Below the pieces are notes generated by a model. That model was not told the DNA's origin. It worked only from the letters and a program-made list of their open reading frames with translations, and did not search any database. 64,000 nucleotides of DNA, from assembly GCF_014898055.3 (NCBI RefSeq), contig NW_023605083.1:65155715-65219714 (forward strand). The letters run 5' to 3'. Both the position numbers and the translations under genes were made by a program. The stretch's first letter is position 1. Every line of letters begins with the position of its first letter. Source of the stretch: Talpa occidentalis. Lineage: Eukaryota > Chordata > Mammalia > Eulipotyphla > Talpidae. This document shows positions 44,906 to 58,189 of this stretch, piece by piece.

Positions 44906-46829
44906 ATAATGACTGGCTCTGGTAGGCTGGGGGTCTGAGTTTAAATATCCAAAAATGGATATTTTTGGAAAATAATACCTGGACCCTCAAACCCCTCCTA
45001 CGTCACCATGCTTAGAGGAAACTCAAACTAGCTCTGTGAAATGATGGCAGGTAGGGGCCCAGGCAGACGAGGGGCCCCCAGCCAGCAGCCAACAGCAACC
45101 TGGAGGCATGAGAGGAAGTAAGCCCCCTGAAGACTCCAGGGTCAGACTTTGAGGATTCCAGTTGCAGCCTGAGACTGCATGGAGCCAGGGTCAGCCACCG
45201 CTGCTGTGCCCTGAGCACTTTCTGACCCACAGAACCCGGAGCTCTTTCATACCTCTAAGTTTGGGGAGGTTGTATAGTCATAACAACTCCAACACTGCTG
45301 AATCTGAACCTGCACTTGACAAAGTCCTCAATGACTCACATGCAGGGTCATTGCCCCATATGGTGACTGACCCCTCTCAAAGCCCTCTCCCACACCAGGG
45401 CCTGAGGACATGCTCACTGATATTTATTTCACTTATGAAACACAGAAAAAGCAAACCACGCACATCGACAGGAAGACATTGAACTTGGAAATGCCACTCT
45501 TGAAGCCACAAGGGCAACCAATCACCTTCCCATGTAAGTCAGCTGCTGCTCAGCACATCCAGACCTCGCTAAGCTAGTTGGGGACAAGGGATGACAAGGA
45601 ACTCACACAGCCAGCCCCTACCGACCATCCCACGGGGGACAAAACAGGTGCCAGGGTCCTGGATACCTGAATAAATGCTCTCACCTCTGCCAGCGACCTG
45701 GGCAAGTCTCTGATGGGCCTCCCCTTGGAAACTAAGTGTTTCTCCTTTTGGCAGCAGCCTGCCTGGGAGCAATTACTGCCTGCACAGGGGCTCCTTCAAA
45801 GGCCAGGCAGTAGGACTAAACAACTTGAATGTTTGCAATTTTTTAAACACCCATTTGGAGGCCAGTTCAGAAACCCAGCTAAGACAGCATTTGAAGGCAG
45901 GATTGACAACAGCATAGCATCGGAGCAGACCTGAGTGGGGGCGGGGGAGGTGGGGGAGCTGAAATAGTTGCCCAGCAGGTGCCAGATTTTTCAAGAAAGA
46001 AATCACCTTCCAGCTCCTTGGGAAAGATGTTCATCATCAGTGTGGATTCATTGGTCACCTGCATTTCAGAAGCTACTGCAGGCCAGTCTCAGCATACATG
46101 CGTGTGCATATGAAAGTCCATGAGAGCTCCCCTTTGGGGGTGCTTATCGTGTGCTAGGCATCCGGCTTTCCTGGCATGTGGCTCCCGCCATCCTGACAGG
46201 GTAGTACATAAGTGTGGCTGCTGCCATGATTATTGACCCGGGAAGGGAAGCGAGATGCCAGCTCTGAGGTTCCTGGCTCATGAGCCCCTGCCTAGGATTG
46301 AGACAAGGTCCCTCCACCCCAGAGGGAGGCAGCCCCAAGGAAAAGCCTTCAGAGGGGGCCCTGTTCCCTCAAGGGACTCAGTAAGGGCACAAAACAAGTC
46401 GTTCAAGTTGGAGCTTAGCAATGATATGAAAGTCGTTCTCCCACCTCTGACTGAAAGAGCCGGGGGGTCCTTGAGGCCCCAAAGCAATCAGGGGCTGCTT
46501 CATCATGATTTCTTCATTCCTCCCAAGCAGAATGCATGGGGGCCAGAGCTGTGTGCAGTGAGGAGTGGGAAGGAACAGCCTCAGGGTGATTCCGTCTGGG
46601 AGGGGCAAGACAAGACGTCTCCTCCCCCAGGAAGCAGGCCCCATCTCCGAAAGTGGGGTAGAGGAGGCATTCAGATGGCTGCCCTGGCCAGCCCTCAGAT
46701 GTGACCTTGCAATGACCACTCCTACCTTCTGAGTCTCGTTTTTCTCATCCACAAACAGACCCAATGCCAGTTACCTTACTGAGTTATACCAAAAACCAGA
46801 AATAATTTTCAAAACCCAGTGTCTTTTGA

Positions 46830-46995
46830 ACACAATCATCTGTGCTAAGTGCTTTACAGAGATTCTCTGGCTACACTCTTAGCGTTCCTAGAGGTATTAG
46901 CAGCCCAGCTCTGCAGATGAGGAAACTGAGTCCAGGGAGATGAAGTGACATAGCTGCTAATTCAGACTCCAAAGTACCTGCAAGTAACCACCAGG
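46830..46995 (-). repeat. MIR, reverse
   Basis: CTGTGCTAAGTGCTTTACAG, then CAGATGAGGAAACTGAGTCC and GATGAAGTGACATAGCTGC. Confidence 0.8.
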
Positions 46996-47864
46996 TGACA
47001 CCGTCCTGCATGCCCAGGGTGGAAAGGCAGCTGCTATTGTTATTATTATTAGTTTCCCCACAAATAACACGTCTTTGCTGAAGTATGGCTTTGGGCACAC
47101 ATTCTTACTGAATTAATCTTAAAAGCTGAGCTGGGTCCATGCGGCCAGGCGGGATGGCTCACCTCCAGCCATCGTGGGCTCAGTAAGTTTTCTCCCCTGT
47201 AGCGTCCAATTGCAGCTACCCCAGCACAGGCACTTCTGCCACCCGAGTAATTAAGCAAAGCCAGCATGCAAGATCTAGATTATTTGCTGTATTTGGGAGG
47301 AAAAAGAGCACTGGATCTGGAGGTGGAGCAACACAGAAAAGCCCTTCCCAACGTCAAGTAAGAACTGCTTACGGATCCAAGGATCTGACTCCTGCACTCA
47401 GTCCTCCTGGTCGGCACCTGCATTTGAATTGCCAAGTCTCTGCCAACTAAAAACAAGCTTTGGGGCAAGTTCCTCCTCAATATGGGGGTGATGACAATCA
47501 GAACCTCCTCGTGGGGCTGTAACGAGGACAGAACAAGATGATTCAGAAGTACTGGATGGGACTAGGAGTAGTCAATAGACAGGTGCTATTGTGCCACTGT
47601 TATTAAGCAGACTTCAGGGATATGGGGGAGGGGGTGCGGGGGGTGGATATGAGCACACATACCACATACTAAGAGAAAAAACCTGAAGTAAGGAATTATC
47701 CACTCCTCTCTCACCTCCAGGGAGCAGTAAACTCAAACTGCCCAGTCTTCCAAAGAAGCACTTTGCAATGAGACAACCCCTCTAAGTTCCACAAGAGCCA
47801 CTGGAGTTGGTGAAGGAGAGGGTGAGGGGAACAGGACTTCTGTGACTAAGCTTTGAACCCACCT

Positions 47865-48065
47865 GAGTTTCATCTCCAGCTCTTCTACCTACTGGCTCTG
47901 TGACCTTGGGTGGGTTACTTAACCTCTCTGGGCCTCAGTTGCCCAGCTCTAAAATGGAGATGATACTTCCTCCACACAGGTTGCTAGAACTAAATAACTT
48001 GGTGCAGGCCCAGCACTCACTAGGTACCCTGCATGGCACAGAGGGAGCACTCCTCACATGCTGGT
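47865..48065 (+). repeat. MIR
   Basis: GGCTCTGTGACCTTGGGTGG, TTACTTAACCTCTCTGGGCC, then AAAATGGAGATGATACTTCC. Well preserved. Confidence 0.88.
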
Positions 48066-48354
48066 GATTACTATCACCATTAGAAATAACTAGAAGACTG
48101 CCCTGCTCTCATTTTCTTCCATATGGCTCCTTACCATCATCATCATCACTACCCTCCTGTTATTGTACCTTGTGCCATATACCAGGCTTTTACTCTAACA
48201 CATTCTGAATGGCCAGAAGAATCCTCCAGGCTCCAAATCCAAATGCAGAATGTGCGTAACCACCAGACCGCATGGGAGGGCTGAGGGTCTGGCTGCCAAG
48301 AGCCGGCAGCCCCCTTTTCTTCTCAATCACACAAGTTCAGGCTAACAGGGGAGT

Positions 48355-48500
48355 TCTGGAATCCAGCTCCATCTCAGCAATACCACTTCATGCTGTGTGA
48401 CCTTGAGCAGGTAACAACTTCTCTGAGGCTCATTTTGCTCATCTTTCAGTGAAGGATGTTTTGGCAAATGTTTAGGGATTCAAGGTGGACCATAAAAGGT
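48355..48500 (+). repeat. MIR
   Basis: CATGCTGTGTGACCTTGAGC, then CTTCTCTGAGGCTCATTTTG. Confidence 0.82.
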
Positions 48501-49389
48501 GCCCAGCCTAGAACAATCACTAGTGGATTTAGTCATAACCATTTCTCTCACCGAGGCTCAGCCAGAGTTCTCCCAGGGTCAGGGGGCACCTTCTGTCTCC
48601 ACTCTTACTTCCCCATTCAACACATCCAGCCTTTACGTAATCACATTATAAGGACTCATGGATTTTTATTTTGCTCTCCTTTAGCCACTGGAGCTTTTAC
48701 AGGTGAGCTTCAGACATATCTGATGTGCTGATAAGATTTTACTTTCTGGTACCACAGGATACCCCAGATTCACCCCACATCTTCCCTGCCCTAGACCTGG
48801 AATCAACCACATCTACAAAGCATCCTGGTTCCCTTAATTTGGAGAACAGTATTTAAAAACTACAATCTGGGTGCTAGGTATACCCATTTTTATTGGGGTA
48901 TCCCTACCTCTAGCCCTTCTCCATGGAGAGAACAAAGAACTAGGTGTATGTATGCTAACTCACATGTACACATCTATACTTATTTATGTATTTGCACATG
49001 TATGTATTTTAAATTAATCTATTCCTCTGAATAATCCAGAAATATTAGTGGGTCACTAAGCCATACTTCTGCTTTCCTTACTTGTAACTTTTTCTGAGTA
49101 AGAATCTGGCTCTCACTATTTAAAATATAGTTTACTGGTTTTTTTTTTTCAACCCTACTATACAAATGAAGTAGTTCTGGAATTCCTAATCCATATCATT
49201 TTGAGAAAAAAATTGCCAACTGGAGTGCAGTGTTTGTGTACTGCCTTACAGGATCCGTCAAAACAAAATTTCTCAAAATTGCTTTGATCAGCTGCTTTCT
49301 TCTCTACTCCCGTTCAATGTGGTTCTGTGACTCATTTGTAATACAGTTAGATTCCTTCGTCTTCATTTGTCTCAGCCTGCATCCCATCC

Positions 49390-51435
49390 ATCCCCACACA
49401 TTCTGTTTCATTTTTCAAAATTTGTATATAGTAAATTTCACTCCGGTATAGAGATTTTGACAAATGCACAGTCATATATCTGTCACCCCAGTTCCATAAA
49501 AAAACATTTCCTAGATCTTTTGTCCATGTTGAGTTCTTTATATGGCCTTAATACAAGCCCTTTGTCAGAAATATGATTAGAAACTATTTTCTTCTACAAA
49601 TCTGTGGCTTGCCTTTTCATTCTCCAAAAGTATCTTTTTGTAGAGTGAAAGTTTTTAATCTTGATAAAGTCCAATTTGTCAATCTTTTCTTTCATGGACC
49701 ACAGTTTTAGTGACATATCTAAAAGCTCTGCCTCACCCAAGGTCACACACATTTTCTCCTATATATTTTCCTGGAAGTATTATGGTTTTATATTTTACTT
49801 TTCAGTCCATGATCCACTTTGAATTAGTTTTCATATAAGTTGTAAGGTTCAGGTTGGGATTCATTTGTTGGCACACAGACATCCAAATGTTCCAGCACCA
49901 TTTGCCGAAAGGACTATGCTTTCACCATTGAATTGCCTTTGCATTTTTGCAAAAATCAGGTATATTTGTGTGGGTTTATTTTTGGAGTCTGTTCTATTCC
50001 AATGATCTATATTCCTATCCTTTCACTAGTATGACTCTATCCTGCTTACCTGTAGCTTTATAGTATGACTGGAAACAAGGCACTGAGTCCTCCCACTGTG
50101 TTTGTTTCAGAGTTGTTTCAGCTCCTCTTCTTTATCTTTTCATTTGAAAAATTTAGAATAAGCTTGTAAATGTCTACAAAACTTACTTGGATTGGAACTG
50201 GGATTGCACTGAATCTAGATCAAGTCAGGGAGACCGACATCTTAACACTGAGTCTCCCTATCTATGAACACCAGCATCTCCCCATTTATTTCGGTCTTTT
50301 TTATTTTATAGTTTTCATCACACAAACACTGCACATATTTTTCATTTTAAGGCAATTCTCTAATGTACATTGTTTTTATTAATTTTCAATTCCAGCTGTT
50401 GATTGCTAACCTATAAAATATGATTGGTTTTGTACTTGATTTCATATGCTGACTATATCCTTTTACTTGCTAAATGTACTTTTCAGTTCTAGGAGCTTTT
50501 TGGTATAATTTTCTATGTACACTGTCAGTGTCTGTAAATAGAATCATTTCTTCTTTTCAGGTCTATAAATGTTTCATTTCCTTTCATTGCCTTATTACAT
50601 TGACTACAACTCCTAGTATGATACTGGATAGGATTGCTGGAACGAGACATTTTTGCTTTATTTTAATCTTATTAGAGGAAAGGGTAGTTTTTCATCATTC
50701 ATATATAGTTGCAGACTTTTGTAGATGCCCTTTGTATCAGGTTAAAGATGACTGCTACTTTTGATGAGAGCTTTTTATAATAAAATGGACATTGAATTTT
50801 GTTAAATTCTTTTTCTGATCACGTAATTTTTTTCCTTTAGTCTGGGCATTACATTAATTTTTCAAATTGAATCAGTCTCGCAATTCCTTGGCTTGAACCA
50901 CTTGAACACAAAATATATTCATTTATAGGTTGGGGAATTTGATTTGATCATTTTTGTTGAAGGAGTTTTGCATCTTTTGTTCACAAAGAATCATGGTCAG
51001 TCATATTCTTAGAGTATGTTTGTTCGGTCTTGACATTGGACATGATGCTGGACTTCAAAATGAGTTAGGGATTTTTTCTCTCATCTTTTATTTTTAAGAA
51101 GAAATGGCATATTTCTTCCTTAAATGTTTCAAAGAGTTTATTAGTGAAAGATCTGGGCCTGAGCTTGCTTTTGGGAATGGTGTTTAACTACAAATCCAAT
51201 TTCCTTGACACAATTTCAGGTTACCTATTTTTCTTTCTTGAGTGTTAGTAGTTTGTGCCTTTCAAGAAATTGACCCATTCGTCTGAATTGTAGAACTTAT
51301 AGACAGATTTATTTGTAAAATGCCATATTGTCTATAATTTTTTGAACTGTCAAGGACTATATACATATTGAAACAATATTTTTTCATCTTCACTAGGACT
51401 AACTAAAATCAGTCACAACCCTGGATTAAAACATT
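49390..51435 (-). mobile_element. Old L1M, about 2 kb, reverse orientation
   Basis: AT-rich sequence whose reverse complement reads as L1 3'UTR and ORF2. Recognisable antisense blocks include GAGTTCTTTATATGGCCTTA at about 49531-49550 and TTCCAGCACCATTTGCCGAA at about 49890-49909. Stops are frequent in all frames. The left border is uncertain and may reach 48850. Confidence 0.78.
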
Positions 51436-51436
51436 C

Positions 51437-51718
51437 TTAAAGGACCTCCCTGGTGGTGCAAAGGGTTAAGCGTCAGCACTATGAAAATTTGCCAGCCACT
51501 GCAGCATGAGTTCAATGCCCACTTAGGGAGCTGACTCACATGGGGCAGCAGACCTCTCCTGTTTCGTCCACTGCTCCCCTCAGCAGTGTATTTCAGTACA
51601 TCCACCTGTTCTGCTCCCCACTCTGTCTCTGGTGAATCCATTCACCCCCCGCACCTCTGGCCTATACCCCAGTTCTTGTATGCATAAATAAATAAACCTT
51701 TAAAAAATTAAAAAAAAA
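51437..51718 (+). mobile_element. tRNA-derived SINE
   Basis: This is a full-length family member (GGACCTCCCTGGTGGTGCA head, AAATAAATAAACCTTT tail and A-rich end) at the 3'-side boundary of the L1M block ending near 51430. I found no clear target duplication. Confidence 0.87.
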
Positions 51719-52784
51719 ATACTAGACTAAAGAACCCTTGTTAACCAAGTAATAATATATAGTAGTCACACCCTTGGCCCCACCAACAATAAGGAGAAGG
51801 CAGCCTTGGAGGGTTTGTCAGGCTGTTCCCCTCTCCCAGCAGAATTATTTCAGAGAAGCCTGGAGCCACTGTCAGCAGACAAGTTCAAAGTGCCAGATAT
51901 TGAAGGGGCTCTGCAGAGACCTTCCCGTGACCGTCAGCCAGACCGGGGCCCTCCCTCTGGCTCTCAGTCTCCCTATATGTAAAAATGGCAAGCTGGACCC
52001 AGGATTGTATGTACAGTGGTTGCTGCTGTGCCTACCCCCCCACTAGAGAGGAACTGAGGGCAGTACCCAATGCGCACAGGGCGCCTGTGATGAGCAAACC
52101 TCACTATCAGCCCAGCTGCCACTCAGCTTCCTTCTGCATGCAGACAGGTGTCTCTGAGGGAATGAAAGGGTGTGATGGCTCAGGTCACATTCCCGGTGAG
52201 CATATAAACCACGGACTTTGTAGTAGGATTCATTCCTCCAGCACAAACGCTGGTGCTGTGCTGTGTTCAGGCCTGGATACGAACGAAACAGAGGCTGAGA
52301 TCAGAGCCGTGGGAGCAGAAACCCCTGGCTCAGGCGTGCCTCGGCCATGGTCATGCTTTTATTCAAGAACTCTTTCCCAAATGCCTGCTAGGAGCCAGCT
52401 GTTGTCTTGAGCAGGGAGATGCGTCGTGTCCAGAACACTCAGTGTTTGCCCCATGTAGTCGCGATGTAGGGGAAGAGTTAGTCATTAAATAAAGACTTCA
52501 GTTTAGGATGCGATTAGGAGCTCCTACCTTCCTGGACTGTCCTGAGGTTTACAGACAAACATTAGATCACTTTTCCTTTGTTGGTGTCAGCGAAGGGGTG
52601 CTGGCTCAGTCTAGGAGGACTCATGGGGAAACAGATACTGGCAAAAGCCAGACCTCGGAGGGGTCAGCCCCAGCCCCGTCAACTGCCCACTGAAGTTGAC
52701 ACAGAGTGTGAGCTGCTGCAGGAGGGGCCCAGCACACTCGACAGACATAGAGCAGTGTAACTTCAATAAAAAACAATAACAATA

Positions 52785-53060
52785 GGGCCTCCCCAGTGGC
52801 GCAGCGGTTGAGTGCTGGGTTGCGAAGCTTCCCGCAGCCTCTGCAGCGCCAGTTCGATCCCCGGCTGTTCCCTGGCCACCGGAGGAGGGTCCCACATGGC
52901 GCGCAGACCTCTCCTGCCGCCCGCTGCTCCCCTCAGCAGTGTACTTCAGTCTGCCTGCTCTGCTCCCCACTCTGGCTCTGGTGAATTCTCTCACCCACCA
53001 GTGCTTCTGACTATACCCAGTGCTTGTATAAATAAATAAAAATAAATCTTAAAAAAAAAA
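52785..53060 (+). mobile_element. tRNA-derived SINE close to the family consensus
   Basis: This copy has the cleanest tRNA-like head in the window: GTGGCGCAGCGGTTGAGTGC (A box) and CCAGTTCGATCCCC (B box). The body shared by the family follows, with the tail AAATAAATAAAAATAAATCTT plus poly-A. Confidence 0.9.
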
Positions 53061-53399
53061 AAGAATTTATCTCCCTTAAAAAAAAATAATAACAATTAAA
53101 GGAAATAGTATAGCCACTTGTCCTCATGATTGCTGAGACATGTATGGTACACCAGACAGAGCCCACCCTGTAGCCGCAAGCAACACAGTGGTGACCCCAG
53201 GAGTGTGATATTACGGGAACAGAGAGCTGCTCCAAGGAGCCCCAGTAACAACACGGGCCCTCCACTCTGGGATGATGCGAGGTGCTGGGCTTGGCGGGAT
53301 CCAGGACAACCATGGGGTTCACAGCCTTGGTGGTTTTTGTATGTCCTTCTGTTTCCTGTCTTTGAAATCGTTTGATATTTGGTCACAGAGGGGTACTAA

Positions 53400-53890
53400 G
53401 GAGGTGATATAGCAAAGTGCATACCTTCGGAGGGCCTGAAGGCTAGGATCCAAATTCCTGTGAGATCTGGAGCAAGTTACTGCAACGCTCTGAGCCTTAA
53501 ATGGCGCTACTAATGCCCACCATAGGGAGGTTTAATTTTTTTTAAGATTTATTTATTTATTTATATAAGCACTGGGTACAGTCAGAAGCACGGGAGGGTG
53601 AGAGAACCCACCAGAGCCAGTGCGGAGAGCAGAACAGGCAGACCGATGAAGCACACTGCTGAGGGGAGCAGTGGGCGGCAGGAGAGGTCTGCGCGCCATG
53701 TGGGACCCTCGCCTGGTGGCCGGGGATCCAACCGGTGCTGCAGAGGCTGTGAGCAGCTTCACAACCCAGCACTCAACCACTGCGCCACCAGGGAGGCCCT
53801 ATAGGGAGGTTTAAATAAGAGTGTTTCTAAAGTGTTTAGCACAGTGCTTGATTCATAATAACTAGCTAATAAAGGCAACTGCTATCATCA
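53400..53890 (+). repeat. MIR interrupted by a SINE
   Basis: The left part (53400-53535) has GATCTGGAGCAAGTTACTGC; the right part (53815-53890) has GTGTTTAGCACAGTGCTTGA. The reverse SINE at 53536-53800 lies between them with a 14-bp duplication. Confidence 0.85.
53536..53800 (-). mobile_element. tRNA-derived SINE splitting a MIR
   Basis: The element is in reverse orientation and ends in GCGCCACCAGGGAGGCCC. A perfect 14-bp duplication ATAGGGAGGTTTAA flanks it at 53522-53535 and 53801-53814. The MIR on both sides continues in register. Confidence 0.92.
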
Positions 53891-54239
53891 TTATTATTTT
53901 TAAATGTCAGTCAATCTCCACTGTCCTTAAAGAAACAAGATTTTATGATCTATTCTTCAGCGGGCTTTGAGGCTGTGGGGCAGGTGTAAAGGGATAAGAG
54001 CTCTAAGATAAATGCTGAAGGGCGTGTCAACCCTTACCTCCAGAGTGGGAGAAGTCCTTATCCCCAAGTGGTCCCCAGGGTAAAAGCAGGCCCTGCCTAA
54101 CCTCCTCCTGAAAGTTCTCCCTGCAACAGGGTTGACCTGCCCTTCCCCTGGGCTCCCAGGGGTCTCGGGGGCTAAGTGAGCGGCAGGAAGCCAGGAAAGG
54201 CAGCATTTTCACCCCGGGAAACCTGCACAGCAGCAAGAA

Positions 54240-54600
54240 GCCCTATTTACAAATAAAGCCTGTTCTTGGCTCCTCCACCCACACAGCCAAACCCCTTTAT
54301 TCCATTTCAATGTGCCTAATTCCACTGAAAGTGCATTGGCAATAAACGGAATTAATCAGTCCTGGATGCCCATGTGAATGTAGGCAGGTGTTAGCGTATC
54401 CCGGGGACCTTGGAGGGGAAAATAATGGCAGGGAATATAAAATGCTTTACTGCAGTGGGGACTGAGGATGGAAAGGACTTTACCGAAGGCAGGCATTTTA
54501 TGAGCAAATAAAGCCTTTGCCTGCCACAGAGAGGTGAACTAAAGTGACTGGGAAACTTCTTTGGAATATTTTTCCCCTGCCTTGTTTCAAAATAGAATTC
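54240..54600. promoter_or_regulatory. Candidate conserved non-coding element in intron 3
   Basis: Repeat-free, low-divergence-looking stretch with CCTAATTCC, GGAATTAATCAG and two AAATAAAGCCT boxes. WHRN is expressed in photoreceptors and hair cells, so homeodomain-rich intronic DNA here is a plausible enhancer, but nothing in the sequence proves it. Confidence 0.22.
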
Positions 54601-55024
54601 GTTTATTTGTTGCTATTTTCATGATTATAAAAGTAATGCTCGCTCCATCCGGATACTGAATAAGGATGTAAAGAACAAAGTAGAAATCATTCATAAGGTT
54701 GCCACCTCGACATAACCATAGTTGACATTTTGGTAGAGGTGGGACTAGTTGTTTCTCTGCGCATATTTTCACATACATATGACATAACAATGAATTAGAT
54801 ATGCAGTTTTACAACCTGTGTTTCCCACTTAATAATAGACCGTGGGCATCCTTCCATATTAATAGCAGTAGATCTCTCGCATCACCTTTTCATGCCTGCA
54901 GAGCTTTAGGTAAGTTACACACCCTGTGTGATTTGAAACTGTCCTCATGGTCAGCAAAGGCCAGCACCTTCATCCTACAAGGATTTAGGCATTCAGCCAC
55001 ACTGATGTCTCCTTGACCCAAGCA

Positions 55025-55395
55025 CAGTTCTTTCCCACCTCAGGGACTTAGCATTTGCTGCTCTTTCTGCCTGATATTCTCATTTCCTCTTTTAGATAAT
55101 TTTCTTCTCTTTTTTCAAATTCCAATGGAAATATTTCCTCCTCCAGGAAGCCTTCCCAGATAACCAATACCGGGGTTGGGTTCCCCTTTTGTGCACTCAC
55201 TTGGTTTCATGTGCTTCACCATAGTGGTATCTGTCACAATTATAATTCAGCAAACAACTGTATAATATCTCTCCTTGCTTTTTCATTAGAAAGTAAAAGA
55301 CTGTGTCCGTCTTGCTCAGCTTAGAAGCTTCAGTGCCTGGCAAGCCCAGTGCCTGGCACACAGGAGTGATCAGTATACATTCGCTGACTAAGCAA
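55025..55395 (+). repeat. L2
   Basis: TTAGCATTTGCTGCTCTTTC, TTTCCTCCTCCAGGAAGCCTTC and GTGCCTGGCACACAGGAG. Confidence 0.7.
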
Positions 55396-55879
55396 AGGGA
55401 AGGGGAGCAGGGGCAGCATGGACACCTGCATGTAATGCCCATATCCTTCTTCCTTCCATACCAAAAAGGGGCCTGCCAGAGTGTGACCTGTGTGGGCATC
55501 TCCTTGTGGATATGGGAACCTGTAGTGATGGAGAATGGAGAAAGTTCCTGGTGCCTGGGCACCTGTAGCTCTCTCTGTCCAGGAAGATGTGCAAATCTAT
55601 GAGAAAGTCTTGTAGATCATCTAACCCAACCGTTCAATTGCTCTCTGGCCAAGCAGGGAGAGCTAGATGCAGAGAGGGGGAAAAACATGTCTATCCTCAC
55701 TCAGCTCATGAGTGCCAGAGCCTCGGGTTCATGCCCTCCCCTATGCGAGGCAACCCCTATCTCCGCGGGACTGGTTCAAATTCCAGATCTGGTATTAGAA
55801 AGAATTTGACCTTTAATACAATGAGACTCAGTTTCTTCAGCTGTAAAATGGGGACATAACACCCATATTGCCACTGGAA

Positions 55880-56125
55880 GGCAGCGGGGCCTAGTGGTTA
55901 ATACATGGCCTTAGAGTGTGCCTGTGGGGGTTGAACTCCCTGCTGTAGCACTTCTTAGTTGACAATTCTGGACGAGTTGCTTAGCATTGCTCCTGAATCT
56001 GCCACCTGTAATGTTAGGAATAGGAACATTCCGTTTTCATATGTTGCAAAAAATAGATAAAATAACAATTGTGAAGCATTTAGTACATCCCAGACATAGT
56101 AACTGCTTAGTAAATGGATAACAAG
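55880..56125 (+). repeat. MIR
   Basis: GGCCTAGTGGTTAATACATG at the start; AGCATTTAGTACATCCCAGA and TAACTGCTTAGTAAATGG at the end. Confidence 0.75.
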
Positions 56126-57194
56126 ATAATAAGAGCTAATACCTGTCAGTAATGAGGAAAAGATAGGGGGAGGTGGGGGAGAGAGAGGGAGGGGGAGAGA
56201 GAAGGGAGACACCACTTTCAGTATCACCCAACATAGTCTCTCAGCAAGACCAATGGAAAATTGCTCCCAGGTCTCAGAAAGAGGAACAACTAGGCCCCTC
56301 AAACACAGATGGCCTATTTTCATCCAACAAATTTTCATCCTACCGACCAGCTTCCCTTTTTCATTGGCTGCCAGGAAACTGAAAGTCCAATCTGTGTCCT
56401 GCGTGTGGCTGGGTTTGCAGCCCCTCACAGCAGTGTTCGGGGTGGGGGGAATCCTCCCCCTAGCTTCTCTTTCCCTCCACCCCTATTTATTTTCTCCAAA
56501 TTTTCCCATTTGTTCATTTAAAAAGCATCTGTGTTCATTTAAAAACTCTGTTTAGGAATGGCCTGCAATCTTTTTTGAATTTTTTTGGGGTAAAAGAAAC
56601 AGAACTACAACTGCATCCAGACTAAATTCAATGTGGTAGGCTGGACTGGACAGTATCCTAAAACAGAAAAAGGACCTCAGTGGAAAAGAGACCAATTCTG
56701 AATTACACTTGTAGTTTAACAGTGTGGTCCAGTGTTAATTTCTTAGTCTTGACAAGTGCACCTTGGCCATGTAAGATGTGAAATTAGAGATAAATGGATA
56801 AAGGACATGGGAACTCTCTCTAAAATTATTCCAAAACAGCACATTTATTAAACCAAATCCACACAGAAAATACTACGAGACTGTTTCCTCTCAGAGTCCC
56901 AATAAAGTATCTTTACTGCTGAGATCACAGCATGGAGACCAACCCAGAGCAGAGAAGAGTCCACCAGGCCCACCAGCACCCGTGCGCCTCTGTTACCCAC
57001 CAGCAGGCTCGGGGGCCAGACAGCTGTCGAACCAGAATCCCTGCTCCTGGATGGAAATCCGGTTGGGCCTCTTACTGGCCATAAGGCTCTCTGAGTCTCA
57101 GCACACCTGTGAAGCAGGCTAACAGAAGAACCTGCTTTCACAGGAGTGCTGTGAGGTTGAAATAGTTTAATGACAGGAGAGTCAGGGGCCTCAG

Positions 57195-57430
57195 TCAGCC
57201 AGGGGCTGTCACAGAAGGCCACAGACTGGGGGGCTTCCATCAAAGCTTATTTCTCAAAGTTTGGAGACTGGACGTCTGAGAAGTTGCAGGTTTCTCATTA
57301 CGTCCTCAAGTGACAGACCCGGCAGAATGCTCTCTAGACACATGCACTGACCCCACCCTTAAGGCCCCACCCTCAGGACTAAGTCACCTCCCAAGGCCCT
57401 GCCTCCAGTACCACCAAACAAACTCCACAG
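57195..57430 (+). repeat. Ancient interspersed repeat, family not named
   Basis: It shares the motif series TTTCTCAAAGTTTGGAGACTGG, GGACTAAGTCACCTCCCAAG and CTGCCTCCAGTACCACC with a widespread mammalian element. A related block occurs at 43620-43800 and 59365-59660. I cannot name the family safely. Confidence 0.45.
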
Positions 57431-58189
57431 TGCAGGGTTTCAACTTAAGAACTGAGCGGGGGGAGGGGCAGTACACAAATGTTCTGTGCATGACACAGAC
57501 ACTCAATCAGTGAACCTCATTATTAATGCCACTGTGAATCTTTCCTTTTTTCATTTTTTAAATAATCCTGAGAAAGAAATGTTACTTATTTTGATTATCT
57601 GGGAAAGAAAGGGCAGCTCAGTCAGGTAGAAGGACTCTCCAAGGTCACAGGGTTATTAAAACAAAAGCAGCAAGGCCAAGATGTGAGGCCAGACTTCCTG
57701 ACTCCACACCCAGAGCTCAAGTCACTGTACCACATTCCTCAAAGAACCAGGCAGACCCCGGGGCCCTCTACCACTCCAGTTGCCTGCCCCAGGGACAGAA
57801 TGGGGTGGCATTCAAAACCCTGTGCTAGAAAGACTCAATCTCAATCTCGTGCTTCATTCGGGCCTCACATGTAGCATCCCACCTAGCACCTGTGGTCAAA
57901 CCCCATGCTCCTTCAGGAACTCCCCCTTTTTCCCCAGCCCCTTTACCCATTATCACCTCCCTCATCCTGCAAGACCCAGGTCAAATGCACCTGTGGCCAT
58001 TGGTCCCTGCTCCCTATCACTGACCCTGGACACCCAGCCCCAGGTTTAGCCCAAACACAGTCGTCCTTTTTTTAGGTGATCTGGGTCCTGGTCCAGTGTC
58101 CTTGTGGGCAGACCCCTTCACCATCACCTCCCCCCAAGCTCTGAGTAAGTTCCTGGCACTGCCTGGCAGGCAGTACAACGTGGCTGTTT

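Noticed and set aside
52785..52870. tRNA-like A and B boxes suggesting a tRNA gene
   Set aside because: They belong to the head of the SINE family; no cloverleaf acceptor stem closes, and the same sequence recurs in other copies with tails.
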